DNA from: Mycobacterium malmoense
GTDB lineage: Bacteria; Actinomycetota; Actinomycetes; Mycobacteriales; Mycobacteriaceae
Length of the DNA stretch: 64,000 nt
Assembly: GCF_019645855.1 (NCBI RefSeq)
Contig: NZ_CP080999.1
Span: 1,426,001 to 1,490,000, forward strand
Direction of reading: 5' to 3'
This document shows, in pieces, positions 16,236 through 25,221 of this stretch (positions are counted from its first letter, which is position 1; every line of letters begins with the position of its first letter). Both the position numbers and the translations under genes were made by a program. The notes under the pieces are model-generated. The model saw nothing but the letters and a program-made list of their open reading frames with translations. It had not been told where the DNA came from and searched no databases.

Positions 16236-18503
16236 ATGAGCTTCTTGACGGCTCCGCCGGAAATCACTTCGTTACTGATGTTCTCGGGTGCGGGTTCGGG
16301 GCCGATGCTTTCGGCCGCGGCCGCTTGGGATGGGTTGGCCGCCGAGTTGAGTTCGGCGGCAGAATCGTTTTCCTCGGTGACGTCGAACTTGGTGGGTGGG
16401 GCTTGGCAGGGTCCGGCGTCCCAGGCGATGGCCGCGGCGGCGGCGCCGTACTCGGGGTGGTTGAGCGCGGCCGCGACCCAGGCCTCGGGGGCGGCCGCGT
16501 CGGCCAAAGCGGTAGCCAGCGTGTTTGAGTCCGCGTTGGCGGCGACGGTGCATCCGGTGGCCGTGGCGGCCAATCGTTCTGGCCTGGTGCAGTTGGTAAT
16601 GTCCAACGTCTTCGGCCAGAACGCCCCGGCGATCGCGGCGGCGGAGTCGGAGTACGAGCAGATGTGGGCGGCTGACGTGGCCGCGATGGTCGGGTATCAC
16701 GGTGGCGCGTCGGCGGCGGCCACGCAGCTGGCGTCGCTGCCGCAGCTGTTGGAGAACCTGCCGGCCCAGGTCAGCGCCCAGATCGGCGGCCTCAATCTGG
16801 GCCTCGGCAACCTCGGCAACTTCAACCTGGGCGGCGGAAACAGCGGCAACGCCAACCTGGGGGCCGGAAACACCGGCAACTTCAACCTGGGCGCCGGGAA
16901 CAGCGGCAACGCCAACGTGGGCGCCGGGAACAGCGGCAGCGGCAATGTCGGCTTCGGCAACTTCGGAAACAACAACTTCGGTTTCGGTAACGGAAGCGCC
17001 TACACCCGCCCGGTGGGTGGGGACGGGAGCACCCACATCAGCACCCCGTCCAGCTACAACGTGGGTAACGGCAACGTCGGCAGCTACAACCTGGGCAGCG
17101 GCAACGTCGGCAGCTACAACCTGGGCAGCGGCAACAGCGGCAGCGGCAACGTCGGCTTCGCCAACCTCGGCAACAGCGACTTAGGCTTCGGCAACGCCGG
17201 CAGCGGGGACATCGGCATCGGGCTGACCGGCAACAACGAGATCGGCATCGGCGGCCTGAACTTCAGTACCAGCAGCCTCAACTTCGGCCTCGGCAACAGC
17301 GGCAACCTCAACTTCGGCTTCGCCAACACCGGCAACTTCAACTTCGGCCTCGCCAACACCGGAAGCCACGACATCGGCATCGGGCTCACCGGCAACAACC
17401 AGATAGGTTTCGGCGGGTTCAACTCCGGCTCGGGCAACACCGGCCTCTTCAACTCGGGCGTCGACAACTCCGGCTTCTTCAACTCCGGCGGCGGGGTCGC
17501 CGGCTTGGGCGGCGGCGGAAACTGGGGCCTGTTCAACACGGGCACGGCGAACTCGGGCCTGTTCAACTCGGGCAGCTTCAACACCGGCTTGTTCAACAGC
17601 GGCACCTACGACACCGGTTTGTTCAATGCGGGCACGGTCGACACCGGGTTCTTGAACCCGGGCTCCTATGACATGGGCTTCGCCAACGCCGGCACCCACA
17701 CCCAGGGCGCCCTGAACGCGGGCGCCTACGACCTGGGCGCCTTCAACGCGGGCCTGCAAAACGTCGGCTTCGGGAACGCGGGCTACTACAACACCGGATT
17801 CGACAACTCGGGCTCCGTCAACATGGGCAGCTTCAACTCGGGCTTCCTGAACACCGGTGGCTTCAACTCCGGCGGCACCAGCTCGGGTGGCTCGTTCGGC
17901 GTGTACACCGGTAACACGGGCTTCTTCAACTCGGGCACCGGGAACACCGGATTCGACAACTCGGGGAGCTGGAACACCGGCTTCTCGAACGCGGGCAGCG
18001 GCGTCACCGGCTTCGGCAGCTCGGCCGACCTCGGTACGGTCTCGGGCTTCGGGAACACGGGCAGCAGCGACACCTCGGGCTTCTTCAACACGGGCGATTA
18101 CACCTCGGGCTACGGGAACGCGGCCAATAACGCGTCGGGCTTCCTGAACGCGGCGGGTGGTCAGGTCGAGGCGGGCTTCGCGAACTCGGGTGCCGGCGGT
18201 GACTCGGGCGTTGGGAACACGGGTGCCGGCGGCGACGTGGGCTTCTACAACTCCGGCGCCGGCAACAATGTGGGCTTCTTCAACTCCGGCAGCGGCGAAT
18301 ACACGGGACCCTCGGGCGGCGGTGCCTACAACGTGGGCTTCAACAACTCGGGCAGCTACCTCAACACGGGCTGGAACAACTCGGGCACCGACACGTCGGG
18401 TATTGGAAACTCCGGCACGATTGACTCGGGCGTCGGAAACTCGGGCAGCCATGACTCGGGCTACTTCAACAAGAGCAACAGCCAGTCGGGTTTCTTCAAC
18501 TAA
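16236..18503 (+). CDS. PPE family protein, MPTR subfamily
   Basis: This 755-residue protein has the PPE N-terminal domain: Pro7-Pro8-Glu9 in MSFLTAPPEITS and a WxG-type turn GAWQGPASQAM near residue 59. The helical domain ends around residue 180. The rest (from about 185) is a long series of pentapeptide-like MPTR repeats of the NxGxGNxG and FNSGxxNTG kind, broken by a short SAYTRPVGGDGSTH segment. PPE proteins are exported by ESX (type VII) systems, usually with a PE partner, but none is adjacent here. It sits where M. tuberculosis has PPE53, next to nuoN, but it is longer. ATG 16236 is chosen because it gives the canonical PPE start; GAGGAAAGGAC precedes it. Confidence 0.92.
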   Translation: MSFLTAPPEITSLLMFSGAGSGPMLSAAAAWDGLAAELSSAAESFSSVTSNLVGGAWQGPASQAMAAAAAPYSGWLSAAATQASGAAASAKAVASVFESALAATVHPVAVAANRSGLVQLVMSNVFGQNAPAIAAAESEYEQMWAADVAAMVGYHGGASAAATQLASLPQLLENLPAQVSAQIGGLNLGLGNLGNFNLGGGNSGNANLGAGNTGNFNLGAGNSGNANVGAGNSGSGNVGFGNFGNNNFGFGNGSAYTRPVGGDGSTHISTPSSYNVGNGNVGSYNLGSGNVGSYNLGSGNSGSGNVGFANLGNSDLGFGNAGSGDIGIGLTGNNEIGIGGLNFSTSSLNFGLGNSGNLNFGFANTGNFNFGLANTGSHDIGIGLTGNNQIGFGGFNSGSGNTGLFNSGVDNSGFFNSGGGVAGLGGGGNWGLFNTGTANSGLFNSGSFNTGLFNSGTYDTGLFNAGTVDTGFLNPGSYDMGFANAGTHTQGALNAGAYDLGAFNAGLQNVGFGNAGYYNTGFDNSGSVNMGSFNSGFLNTGGFNSGGTSSGGSFGVYTGNTGFFNSGTGNTGFDNSGSWNTGFSNAGSGVTGFGSSADLGTVSGFGNTGSSDTSGFFNTGDYTSGYGNAANNASGFLNAAGGQVEAGFANSGAGGDSGVGNTGAGGDVGFYNSGAGNNVGFFNSGSGEYTGPSGGGAYNVGFNNSGSYLNTGWNNSGTDTSGIGNSGTIDSGVGNSGSHDSGYFNKSNSQSGFFN
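17071..17130 (+). repeat. Perfect 30-bp tandem duplication inside the PPE-MPTR gene
   Basis: The 30-nt unit at 17071-17100, encoding GNVGSYNLGS, is repeated exactly at 17101-17130. The other MPTR units nearby are only similar, so this copy is a recent in-frame duplication. It is a likely site of length variation between strains. Confidence 0.85.
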
Positions 18504-18524
18504 ACCCTTGAGCCGCGTTGCCTG

Positions 18525-18546
18525 GCTGCTGACTCAGTGCAGCAGC
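18525..18546. terminator. Candidate hairpin between convergent PPE gene and nuoN
   Basis: GCTGCTG and CAGCAGC form a perfect 7-bp stem around an 8-nt loop, just after the PPE stop and overlapping the last codons of nuoN. No T-tract follows on either strand, as is common for mycobacterial hairpin terminators. It could end transcripts from both sides. Confidence 0.35.
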
Positions 18547-20126
18547 TGGGCGGCGTGATCGGCCAGGTCGAGCAGCGGCTGCGGGAAGATCCCCAAAAGC
18601 ACTGTGACCGCGGCACATACGGCGATGGCGGCCTTGCTCAAGATGCCGGGCGCCACCACCTGCGGGGTGTCGTCGGTTGCCTCCGTGAAGAACATCGACA
18701 CAATGACCCGCACGTAGAAGTACGCGGCGACACCGCTGGCGATCACACCGATGATCACCAACGGCACCGCCCCGCCCTGGGCGGCGGCCCCGAACACCGC
18801 GAGCTTGCTGACGAATCCGCTCGTCAGCGGGATGCCGGCGAAGGCCAATAGGAACATCGAAAACATCACGCCCACAATGGGTGAGCGCTGCCCGAGCCCG
18901 GCCCAGTGCGACAGCGTGGCGTCCTCGACGCCGTGGGCGTTGCGGATCAGGCTCACCACGGCGAACGCGCCGACGGTGCTGAAGCTGTAGGCGACCAGAT
19001 AGAACAACGTGGCGGAAAGACCCGCCGGATTGTCGGCGATCACGCCGGTGAGGATGAAACCGACGTGCGCGACCGACGAATACGCCAGCATCCGCTTGAC
19101 GTCGGTCTGGTTGACCGCCGTGAGGGTGCCGACCGCCATGGTCAGGATCGATATCGTCCACAGCACCGGGCGCCACTGGTCGTGCAGCGGGGGTAGCGCG
19201 ACGTAGACCACCCGGAGCAGCGCGCCGAACGCCGCGACCTTGGTGGCCGCCGCCATGAACCCCGTGATCGGCGTGGGCGCGCCCTGGTAGACGTCGGGAA
19301 TCCAGGAGTGGAACGGCACCGCGCCGACTTTGAACAGCAGGCCGACCGACAGCAGCGCGACTCCGATCAACGCCATCGAGCTATCGCCATGGGCGGCAAG
19401 CGAATCCCGGATACCGGGCAGCAGCAGCGTGCCGGTCGCCCCGTAGAGCAGCGCCACGCCGTACAGGAAGAACGCCGACGAGAACGCACCCAGCAGGAAG
19501 TACTTCATCGCCGCTTCCTGGGACAGCAGCCGGCGATGACGGGCCAGCCCGCAGATCAGGTACAGGGGCAGCGAAAGGACTTCCAGCGCAACGAACATCG
19601 TCAGCAGGTCATTGGACGCGGGAAACACCATCATGCCGCCGACGGACAGCATCACCAGCGGGAAGAGCTCCGTCTGCGCGGCCCCGGCACGCTCCGCCTC
19701 GCGCTCGGCGTCGCTGCCGGGAACCGCGGACGCCTGCGGCGTAAAGGAATCCAACCCGCCCGTGTATCCGTGGGTGTTGACCCCCACCGCCATTTTGTTT
19801 TCCGCTTTTGCTTGCGTCCGCTCGGCCATCAGGATGACCGCCAGCGCCGAGACCAGCAGCACGGTGCCCTGCAGATATAAGGTCGGTCGGTCGATGGCCA
19901 CCGCGCCCAGCACGGCGGTGCGGCCGGAGGCCTGAATCGAGCGGCTCACCACGATGACCGCGATGAATGCCGCGACCAAGCCGCCGAGGGCGAGCGTCAC
20001 CTGGGTGCCATAGCGAATTCGCCTGGGCAGGAACGCTTCGGCCAGCACGCCGACCACGGCGATTCCGAAGACGATCAGCATCGGGCACAGCAGGAAGTAC
20101 TCGACGCTGGGCGTGGGGAGGGTCAT
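18534..20126 (-). CDS. nuoN: NADH-quinone oxidoreductase subunit N
   Basis: This 530-residue, multi-helix proton-channel subunit of complex I is the antiporter-like subunit of the membrane arm. Hallmarks include FVALEVLSLPLYLICGLAR (with the TM5 Glu), the broken-helix region KVGAVPFHSWIPDVYQGAPTPITGFMAAATKVAAF with essential Lys residues, and MLAYSSVAHVGFIL. A hydrophilic loop near residues 110-150 is longer than in E. coli. It is the last gene of the nuo operon, and its start overlaps the nuoM stop (ATGA). It is convergent with the PPE gene. Confidence 0.94.
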   Translation of the reverse strand: MTLPTPSVEYFLLCPMLIVFGIAVVGVLAEAFLPRRIRYGTQVTLALGGLVAAFIAVIVVSRSIQASGRTAVLGAVAIDRPTLYLQGTVLLVSALAVILMAERTQAKAENKMAVGVNTHGYTGGLDSFTPQASAVPGSDAEREAERAGAAQTELFPLVMLSVGGMMVFPASNDLLTMFVALEVLSLPLYLICGLARHRRLLSQEAAMKYFLLGAFSSAFFLYGVALLYGATGTLLLPGIRDSLAAHGDSSMALIGVALLSVGLLFKVGAVPFHSWIPDVYQGAPTPITGFMAAATKVAAFGALLRVVYVALPPLHDQWRPVLWTISILTMAVGTLTAVNQTDVKRMLAYSSVAHVGFILTGVIADNPAGLSATLFYLVAYSFSTVGAFAVVSLIRNAHGVEDATLSHWAGLGQRSPIVGVMFSMFLLAFAGIPLTSGFVSKLAVFGAAAQGGAVPLVIIGVIASGVAAYFYVRVIVSMFFTEATDDTPQVVAPGILSKAAIAVCAAVTVLLGIFPQPLLDLADHAAQLLH

Positions 20127-21700
20127 CGGTGCGGTCCTTCGGCTGTCCGGGGGGGCGCGCTCGGCGCGGGATCGTGCTGGCCGATGGTGGTCATGGTGTT
20201 CTCGACGGCGGGATTGATCAGGTCCAGCACCGGCTTGGGGTAGACCCCGATCACGATCAGCAGCGCGATCAACGGTGTGACGACAACCAATTCGCGGGCC
20301 CTCAGGTCACCGATGCGTTCGTTGCCGTTGGCGATCGGGCCGGTCATCACCCGCTGGTAGAGCCACAACATGTAGACGGCCGACAGCACCAGCGCGGTGA
20401 CGCCGAACGCCGCCGCCAGCCAGTACCGGTTGAAAGTTCCCAGCAGCACCAGGAATTCGCTGATGAACGGCGCCAGGCCGGGCAGCGACAGGGTGGCCAT
20501 GGCCGAGACGAGGAACGTGCCCGCCAGGACGGGTGCCACCTTCTGCACGCCGCCGTAGTCGGCGATCGCCCGGCTGCCGTGGCGTGTTATCAGGAAGCCC
20601 GCGATCAGGAACACCGCCGCGGTGGACAGGCCATGGTTGAGCATGTACAGCGTCGATCCGCTCTGCCCCTGGCTGGTCATCACGAAGATACCCAGGATGA
20701 TGAACCCGAAATGCGAGATCGAGGTGTAGGCGATCAGCCGCATGATGTCGGCCTGGCCGATCGCCACGATCGCCCCGTAGACCACCCCGATGACGGCCAG
20801 CACGACGACCAGTGGACGGAAATACGTTGAGGCGCTGGGAAACAGCTGGAGACAGTAGCGCAGCATGCCGAAGGTGCCGACCTTGTCCATCACCGCCATC
20901 ATCAGCACCGCGGTCGCCGGTGTGGCCTCGACCGCGGCGTCGGGCAGCCAGCGGTGGAAAGGCCACAGCGGGGCCTTGACCGCGAACGCGAACATGAAGC
21001 CCAGGAACAGCGCCTTGAACACCGCGGGGTCCGCGCCGTAGCGGCCCGAGGCGACGCCCGCCACGATGTCGCGGAAGTCGAACGTGCCCGAACCGTGCTG
21101 CGCGGTCACCACATACAGTCCGATCACCGCCGCCAGCATGATCAACCCCCCGAAGAGGTTGTACAACAAGAACTTCACCGCGGCGCGCGACCGGCCTCGG
21201 CCTTGCCCGAAGCCGCCGATCAGGAAGTACATCGGGACGAGCATGGCCTCGAAGAACACGTAGAACAGCAACACGTCCAGCGCGATCACCGAGATCAGCA
21301 CCATCGACTCGATAGCCAGCGTCAGGGCGACGTAGGCGTGCACGCCGCGGGCTCTGCGCTCGCCACCATCGTTCCAGCCCGCCACCTGGAGCAGCGGAAT
21401 CAGCACCGCGGTCAGCAGCACCAGCACCACCGCGATGCCGTCCACGCCGAGGGAGTAGCCCGCACCGAAAGCCGGTATCCACCGATGGCTTTCGACGAAC
21501 TGGTAGGTCGGGCCCCCGGTCTTGAAGCCGACGGCGATGACGATCGCCACCGCCAGCGTTAGCACGCCGACCACCAGGCCGGTCCACTTGGCGAGCCGGC
21601 GCAGCCCCGGCGGCATCAGGATGACCAGCACCGAACCCGCCAGCGGCACCAGCCACAGCACGCTGCACCACGGAACGTCGTTGAGGAAAGCCCCGCTCAC
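20123..21700 (-). CDS. nuoM: NADH-quinone oxidoreductase subunit M
   Basis: This 525-residue antiporter-like membrane subunit of complex I has the conserved FYVFFEAMLVPMYFLIGGFG, with the essential TM5 Glu, the KAPLWPFHRWLPDAAVEATPATAVLMMAVMDKVGTFG stretch with the proton-channel Lys, and LIAYTSISHFGFIILG. The start is GTG 21700, whose last bases overlap the nuoL stop codon (GTGA), giving VSGAFLNDVPW. A longer open frame upstream runs through nuoL and is not used. Confidence 0.94.
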   Translation of the reverse strand: MSGAFLNDVPWCSVLWLVPLAGSVLVILMPPGLRRLAKWTGLVVGVLTLAVAIVIAVGFKTGGPTYQFVESHRWIPAFGAGYSLGVDGIAVVLVLLTAVLIPLLQVAGWNDGGERRARGVHAYVALTLAIESMVLISVIALDVLLFYVFFEAMLVPMYFLIGGFGQGRGRSRAAVKFLLYNLFGGLIMLAAVIGLYVVTAQHGSGTFDFRDIVAGVASGRYGADPAVFKALFLGFMFAFAVKAPLWPFHRWLPDAAVEATPATAVLMMAVMDKVGTFGMLRYCLQLFPSASTYFRPLVVVLAVIGVVYGAIVAIGQADIMRLIAYTSISHFGFIILGIFVMTSQGQSGSTLYMLNHGLSTAAVFLIAGFLITRHGSRAIADYGGVQKVAPVLAGTFLVSAMATLSLPGLAPFISEFLVLLGTFNRYWLAAAFGVTALVLSAVYMLWLYQRVMTGPIANGNERIGDLRARELVVVTPLIALLIVIGVYPKPVLDLINPAVENTMTTIGQHDPAPSAPPRTAEGPHR

Positions 21701-23583
21701 CACAGCCTCACCGCCAGGATCAGCGCGATCACCAGCACCGCGCCCGCCAGCATCGACAATGCGTAGTTGCGGGCGAAGCCGGTTTGCAGTCGCCGCAGGC
21801 GATTCGAAGTCCGACCGACCAGCGCCGCGAGCGCGTTGACCGAGCCGTCCACACCCGCGTTGTCGACTTCGACCAACGCCTGTGTCAGTTGCGCGCCGGG
21901 GCGCATGAACACCTCCTCGTTGAAGACGTCGCCGTAGAGGTCGGCGCGTGCGGCGGTGGTGAGCGCCGAGACCCGGACGGGGGCCACCCGGGGGATGGGC
22001 GCGGCGCCATACATCCGGTAGGCCACCGCGATGCCGACCGCGACGACAGCCAGCGCCAGGGTTGTGCTGGCCCAGGCTGGGAGGGCGCGGGCGGATTCTT
22101 CGTGAGCTCCGACGACCGGTTCGAGCCAGCGCGGCAGGGTGCCGCCGATGGCGAACAGGCCGCCGGAGAACACCGAGCCGACGGCAAGCAGGATCATCGG
22201 CCACGTCATCACCGCCGGCGCCTCGTGCGGATGGCTGCCCGGCGCCCAACGCTTTTCACCGAAGAAGGTCATCAGCATGACCCGCGTCATGTAGAACGCG
22301 GTGATGCCGGCACCCAGCAGCGCGGCCCCGCCCAGCAGATAACCCTGGACACCGCCGGCGCCCAGCGCCGCCTCGATGATGGCGTCCTTGGAGAAGAAGC
22401 CCGCGAACGGCGGCACGCCGATGATGGCCAGGTATCCGAGCCCGAACGTGGCGAACGTGATCGGCAGGGCGGCGCGCAGGCCGCCGTAGCGGCGCATGTC
22501 TTGTTCCTCGTGCATCGCGTGGATCACCGCGCCGGAGCCGAGGAACAGGCCGGCCTTGAAGAAACCGTGGGTGAGCAGGTGCATGATCGCGAAGGCGTAG
22601 CCGGCCGGACCCAGGCCGGCGGCGAGCACCATGTAGCCGATCTGGCTGATCGTCGATGCCGCCAACGCGCGCTTGATGTCGTCCTTGGCGCAGCCGATGA
22701 TCGCCCCGAACAGCAGCGTGACGGCGCCGACGACGACCACGGCCAGCTGCGCGCCGGGCGCCAGGTTGTACAGGGGGTTGGACCGCACGATCAGGTACAC
22801 ACCGGCGGTCACCATGGTGGCGGCGTGGATCAGCGCGGACACCGGCGTGGGGCCCTCCATCGCGTCGCCCAACCAGGCCTGCAGCGGAACCTGGGCGGAC
22901 TTGGCGCAGGCGCCCAACAGCAGCAGCAATCCCATCGCGGTCAGCACGCCGCGACTCGCCCCCGGCGCGCCGGCGAACACCCCGGCGTACGACAGCGTGC
23001 CGAAGGTGCTGAACATCAAGAACATTCCCAACGCCAACCCGGCATCGCCGACCCGGTTCATCACGAACGCCTTCTTGGCCGCCGCGGCCGCCGACGGTTT
23101 GTGATACCAGAAACCGATGAGCAGGTAGGAGGCCAGGCCCACGCCCTCCCAGCCGACGTAGAGCACCACGTAGTTGTCGGCGACCACCAGCAGCAGCATC
23201 GAGGCCAGGAACAGGTTGAGGTAGCCGAAAAACCGGCGGCGGTCCGGGTCGTCGGCCATGTAGCCGACCGAATAGATGTGGATCAGCGATCCCACACCGG
23301 AGATCAGCAGCACGAAACACAGGGACAGCTGGTCGATCTGCAGCCCGAAGTCGACCTGGAGCCCGCCGACCGGAATCCAGGTGAACAGCTTCTGGTGGAT
23401 GGCGCGGTCGGCCTCGCCGCGGCCGAGCATGTCGGCGAGCAGCGTCACGCCCACCCCGAACGCCGCGAGGGCGGCGGCGCAGCCCAGCAGGTGACCCCAC
23501 GCGTCGGTGCGTCTGCCCCCGAACAGCAGGATCGCGGCACCCGCCAGCGGCAGCGCCACCAACAGCCAGGTGTAGTGAGTCAT
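21697..23583 (-). CDS. nuoL: NADH-quinone oxidoreductase subunit L
   Basis: This 628-residue protein is the largest antiporter-like subunit, at the distal end of the membrane arm, with the long C-terminal lateral helix (the final third, to about residue 628). Visible hallmarks are FVLLISGVGSLIHIYSVGYM, YVGWEGVGLASYLLIGFWY (TM5 Glu), KSAQVPLQAWLGDAMEGPTPVSALIHAATMVTAGVYL with the channel Lys, and ALAASTISQIGYMVLA. The ATG at 23583 (MTHYTWLLVALPLAG) is chosen; the frame stays open upstream through nuoK. Its stop overlaps the nuoM start. Confidence 0.94.
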   Translation of the reverse strand: MTHYTWLLVALPLAGAAILLFGGRRTDAWGHLLGCAAALAAFGVGVTLLADMLGRGEADRAIHQKLFTWIPVGGLQVDFGLQIDQLSLCFVLLISGVGSLIHIYSVGYMADDPDRRRFFGYLNLFLASMLLLVVADNYVVLYVGWEGVGLASYLLIGFWYHKPSAAAAAKKAFVMNRVGDAGLALGMFLMFSTFGTLSYAGVFAGAPGASRGVLTAMGLLLLLGACAKSAQVPLQAWLGDAMEGPTPVSALIHAATMVTAGVYLIVRSNPLYNLAPGAQLAVVVVGAVTLLFGAIIGCAKDDIKRALAASTISQIGYMVLAAGLGPAGYAFAIMHLLTHGFFKAGLFLGSGAVIHAMHEEQDMRRYGGLRAALPITFATFGLGYLAIIGVPPFAGFFSKDAIIEAALGAGGVQGYLLGGAALLGAGITAFYMTRVMLMTFFGEKRWAPGSHPHEAPAVMTWPMILLAVGSVFSGGLFAIGGTLPRWLEPVVGAHEESARALPAWASTTLALAVVAVGIAVAYRMYGAAPIPRVAPVRVSALTTAARADLYGDVFNEEVFMRPGAQLTQALVEVDNAGVDGSVNALAALVGRTSNRLRRLQTGFARNYALSMLAGAVLVIALILAVRLW

Positions 23584-23594
23584 GTTGGCGTTCT

Positions 23595-23894
23595 TCAGCC
23601 TTTGAGTAGGTTCGCGTCGTCGACCGACGCCGATTTGCGGGCACGGAAAATCGTCATGATGATGGCCAGGCCGATGACGACCTCGCAGGCGGCCACCACC
23701 ATGGTGAAAAACGCGATCATCTGCCCGTCCAGGTGGCCGTGCATCCGCGCGAACGTGACGAAGGCCAGGTTGACGGCGTTGAGCATCAGCTCGACGCACA
23801 TGAACATCACGATGGCGTTGCGGCGCAACAGCACCCCGGCGGCCCCGATGGTGAACAGCAGCGCCGAAAGGTAAAGGTAATTGGCCGGATTCAT
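23595..23894 (-). CDS. nuoK: NADH-quinone oxidoreductase subunit K
   Basis: At 99 residues it is the same size as M. tuberculosis NuoK, with three membrane helices. The conserved membrane glutamates lie in FMCVELMLNAVNLAFV and VAACEVVIGLAIIM and take part in proton transfer along the central axis of complex I. Its start overlaps the nuoJ stop (ATGA), and nuoL begins 11 nt after its own stop. Confidence 0.94.
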   Translation of the reverse strand: MNPANYLYLSALLFTIGAAGVLLRRNAIVMFMCVELMLNAVNLAFVTFARMHGHLDGQMIAFFTMVVAACEVVIGLAIIMTIFRARKSASVDDANLLKG

Positions 23895-24679
23895 GACGCG
23901 CCGCCTTTCACGGCTTCGGCGGAGGACGTTTCCAGACCGTCCGCGCCACGGCTGTGCAGTATCCGTGACACCGACAGCTCCGAGTACGAGCCGTCGGGCA
24001 GCAGCGCGGCCACGTCCACCGCGTTATGACGGGCGTAGACGCCCGGGCTGGGCAGCGGGGTGGCGTGCCCGCCGGGCCGGAAGCGTTCCTCGGAGAGCTC
24101 TCGCTGCGTCTTGCGGCGCTCGAAACGCTCCCGGTGCGCCAGCACCATCGCGCCGACCGCCGCCGTGATCAGCAACGCGCTGGTCAACTCGAACGCCCAC
24201 AGGTAACGCGAAAAGATCAGTGCCGCCAGGCCTTCCACGTTGCCGTTCGCGTTGGCGGTGGTGAGCCCGACGAACCCCCCGGTCGCCACGTTGCCGGTGC
24301 CGGCCAGCAGCAGGATGCCGAACCCGATGCCGGTGACCACCGCCGCGACCCGCTGCCCGCGCAGCGTCTCCTTCAGCGATTCCGCGGAGTCCACGCCGAT
24401 CAGCATCAGCACGAACAGGAACAGCATCATCACCGCGCCGGTGTAGACCACGACTTGGACGACGCCCAGAAACAGCGCGTCCTGGATCATGTAGAACACG
24501 GCCAGGATGATCATCGTCATCGCCAGGAACATCGCCGAGTACACGGCGTTGACCGCCAGCACCACCCCGAGCGCGCCGACCAGCGCCAGCGCCCCGAGCA
24601 CCCAGAACGTCACGGCCTCCCCGGTGGAGGTGCGAACGATGGTCTCCGAGGCCAGGTTTGAGGCCAGCGTGGCGTTCAC
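23891..24679 (-). CDS. nuoJ: NADH-quinone oxidoreductase subunit J
   Basis: At 262 residues it has the M. tuberculosis NuoJ length, with five membrane helices in the first 175 residues. The pi-bulge helix region AVFYMIQDALFLGVVQVVVYTGAVMMLFLFVLMLI (about 61-95) is conserved. A hydrophilic tail of about 85 residues after the last helix is a mycobacterial extension. The ATG overlaps the nuoI stop (ATGA). Confidence 0.93.
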   Translation of the reverse strand: MNATLASNLASETIVRTSTGEAVTFWVLGALALVGALGVVLAVNAVYSAMFLAMTMIILAVFYMIQDALFLGVVQVVVYTGAVMMLFLFVLMLIGVDSAESLKETLRGQRVAAVVTGIGFGILLLAGTGNVATGGFVGLTTANANGNVEGLAALIFSRYLWAFELTSALLITAAVGAMVLAHRERFERRKTQRELSEERFRPGGHATPLPSPGVYARHNAVDVAALLPDGSYSELSVSRILHSRGADGLETSSAEAVKGGAS

Positions 24680-25221
24680 CTCGCGTCTCCGGCATGCTCG
24701 GATTCCCGCAACCCGTCCGCGGTCACGTTGCCCTGGTAGTAGTCCTTATCGGTGGCGCCCGGCGCCCTGGGGTGCGGCGGCGCGAGCATGTCTTGCAGCA
24801 GCGGCGCGAGCAGCCGGTCCTTCTCGTAGATCAGGTCGGCGCGGTTGTCGTCGGCCATCTCGTAGTTGTTGGTCATCGTCAGCGCCCGGGTGGGGCAGGC
24901 CTCGATGCACAGGCCGCAGCCGATGCACCGCAGATAGTTGATCTGGTACACCCGGCCGTAGCGTTCCCCGGGCGAATACCTCAGCTCCTCGGTGTTGTCG
25001 GCGCCCTCGACGTAGATCGCGTCGGCCGGGCAGGCCCAGGCGCACAACTCGCAGCCGATGCATTTCTCCAGGCCGTCCGGGTACCGGTTGAGTTGATGAC
25101 GGCCGTGGTAGCGCGGCGCCACCGGGCCCGGCTTCTCCGGATACTCCTCGGTGACGGTCTTTTTGAACATCGAACCGAGCGTCACGCCGAAACCTGCTAC
25201 GGCGTCGAGAAATTTAGGCAC
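24676..25221 (-). CDS. nuoI: NADH-quinone oxidoreductase subunit I (two 4Fe-4S clusters)
   Basis: This subunit of about 181 residues has two ferredoxin motifs, CIGCELCAWACP and CIGCGLCIEACP. They ligate clusters N6a and N6b, which pass electrons to NuoB. The start is set at GTG 25221 (VPKFLDAVAGFG) because AAGGAG lies about 7 nt upstream. An ATG at 25242 precedes that Shine-Dalgarno sequence and so is unlikely. The chosen start lies inside the 3' end of nuoH, overlapping by 8 nt. The N-terminus is shorter than that of the M. tuberculosis protein. Confidence 0.92.
   Translation of the reverse strand: MPKFLDAVAGFGVTLGSMFKKTVTEEYPEKPGPVAPRYHGRHQLNRYPDGLEKCIGCELCAWACPADAIYVEGADNTEELRYSPGERYGRVYQINYLRCIGCGLCIEACPTRALTMTNNYEMADDNRADLIYEKDRLLAPLLQDMLAPPHPRAPGATDKDYYQGNVTADGLRESEHAGDAR

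Noticed and set aside
17181..18452. Long minus-strand open frame of 423 codons antisense to the PPE gene
   Set aside because: It mirrors the periodic MPTR repeats (AGVxxARVxEA pattern), has no family match, and arises because repeat codons avoid stops on the other strand.
16800..18480. Regular short repeats that could suggest a CRISPR array
   Set aside because: The repeats are in frame, contiguous and encode NxGxGNxG peptides. There are no constant repeats with unique spacers and no cas genes.
21701..22249. N-terminal extension of nuoM into nuoL
   Set aside because: The extra residues are Arg-rich shadow sequence. GTG 21700, overlapping the nuoL stop, gives the family N-terminus.
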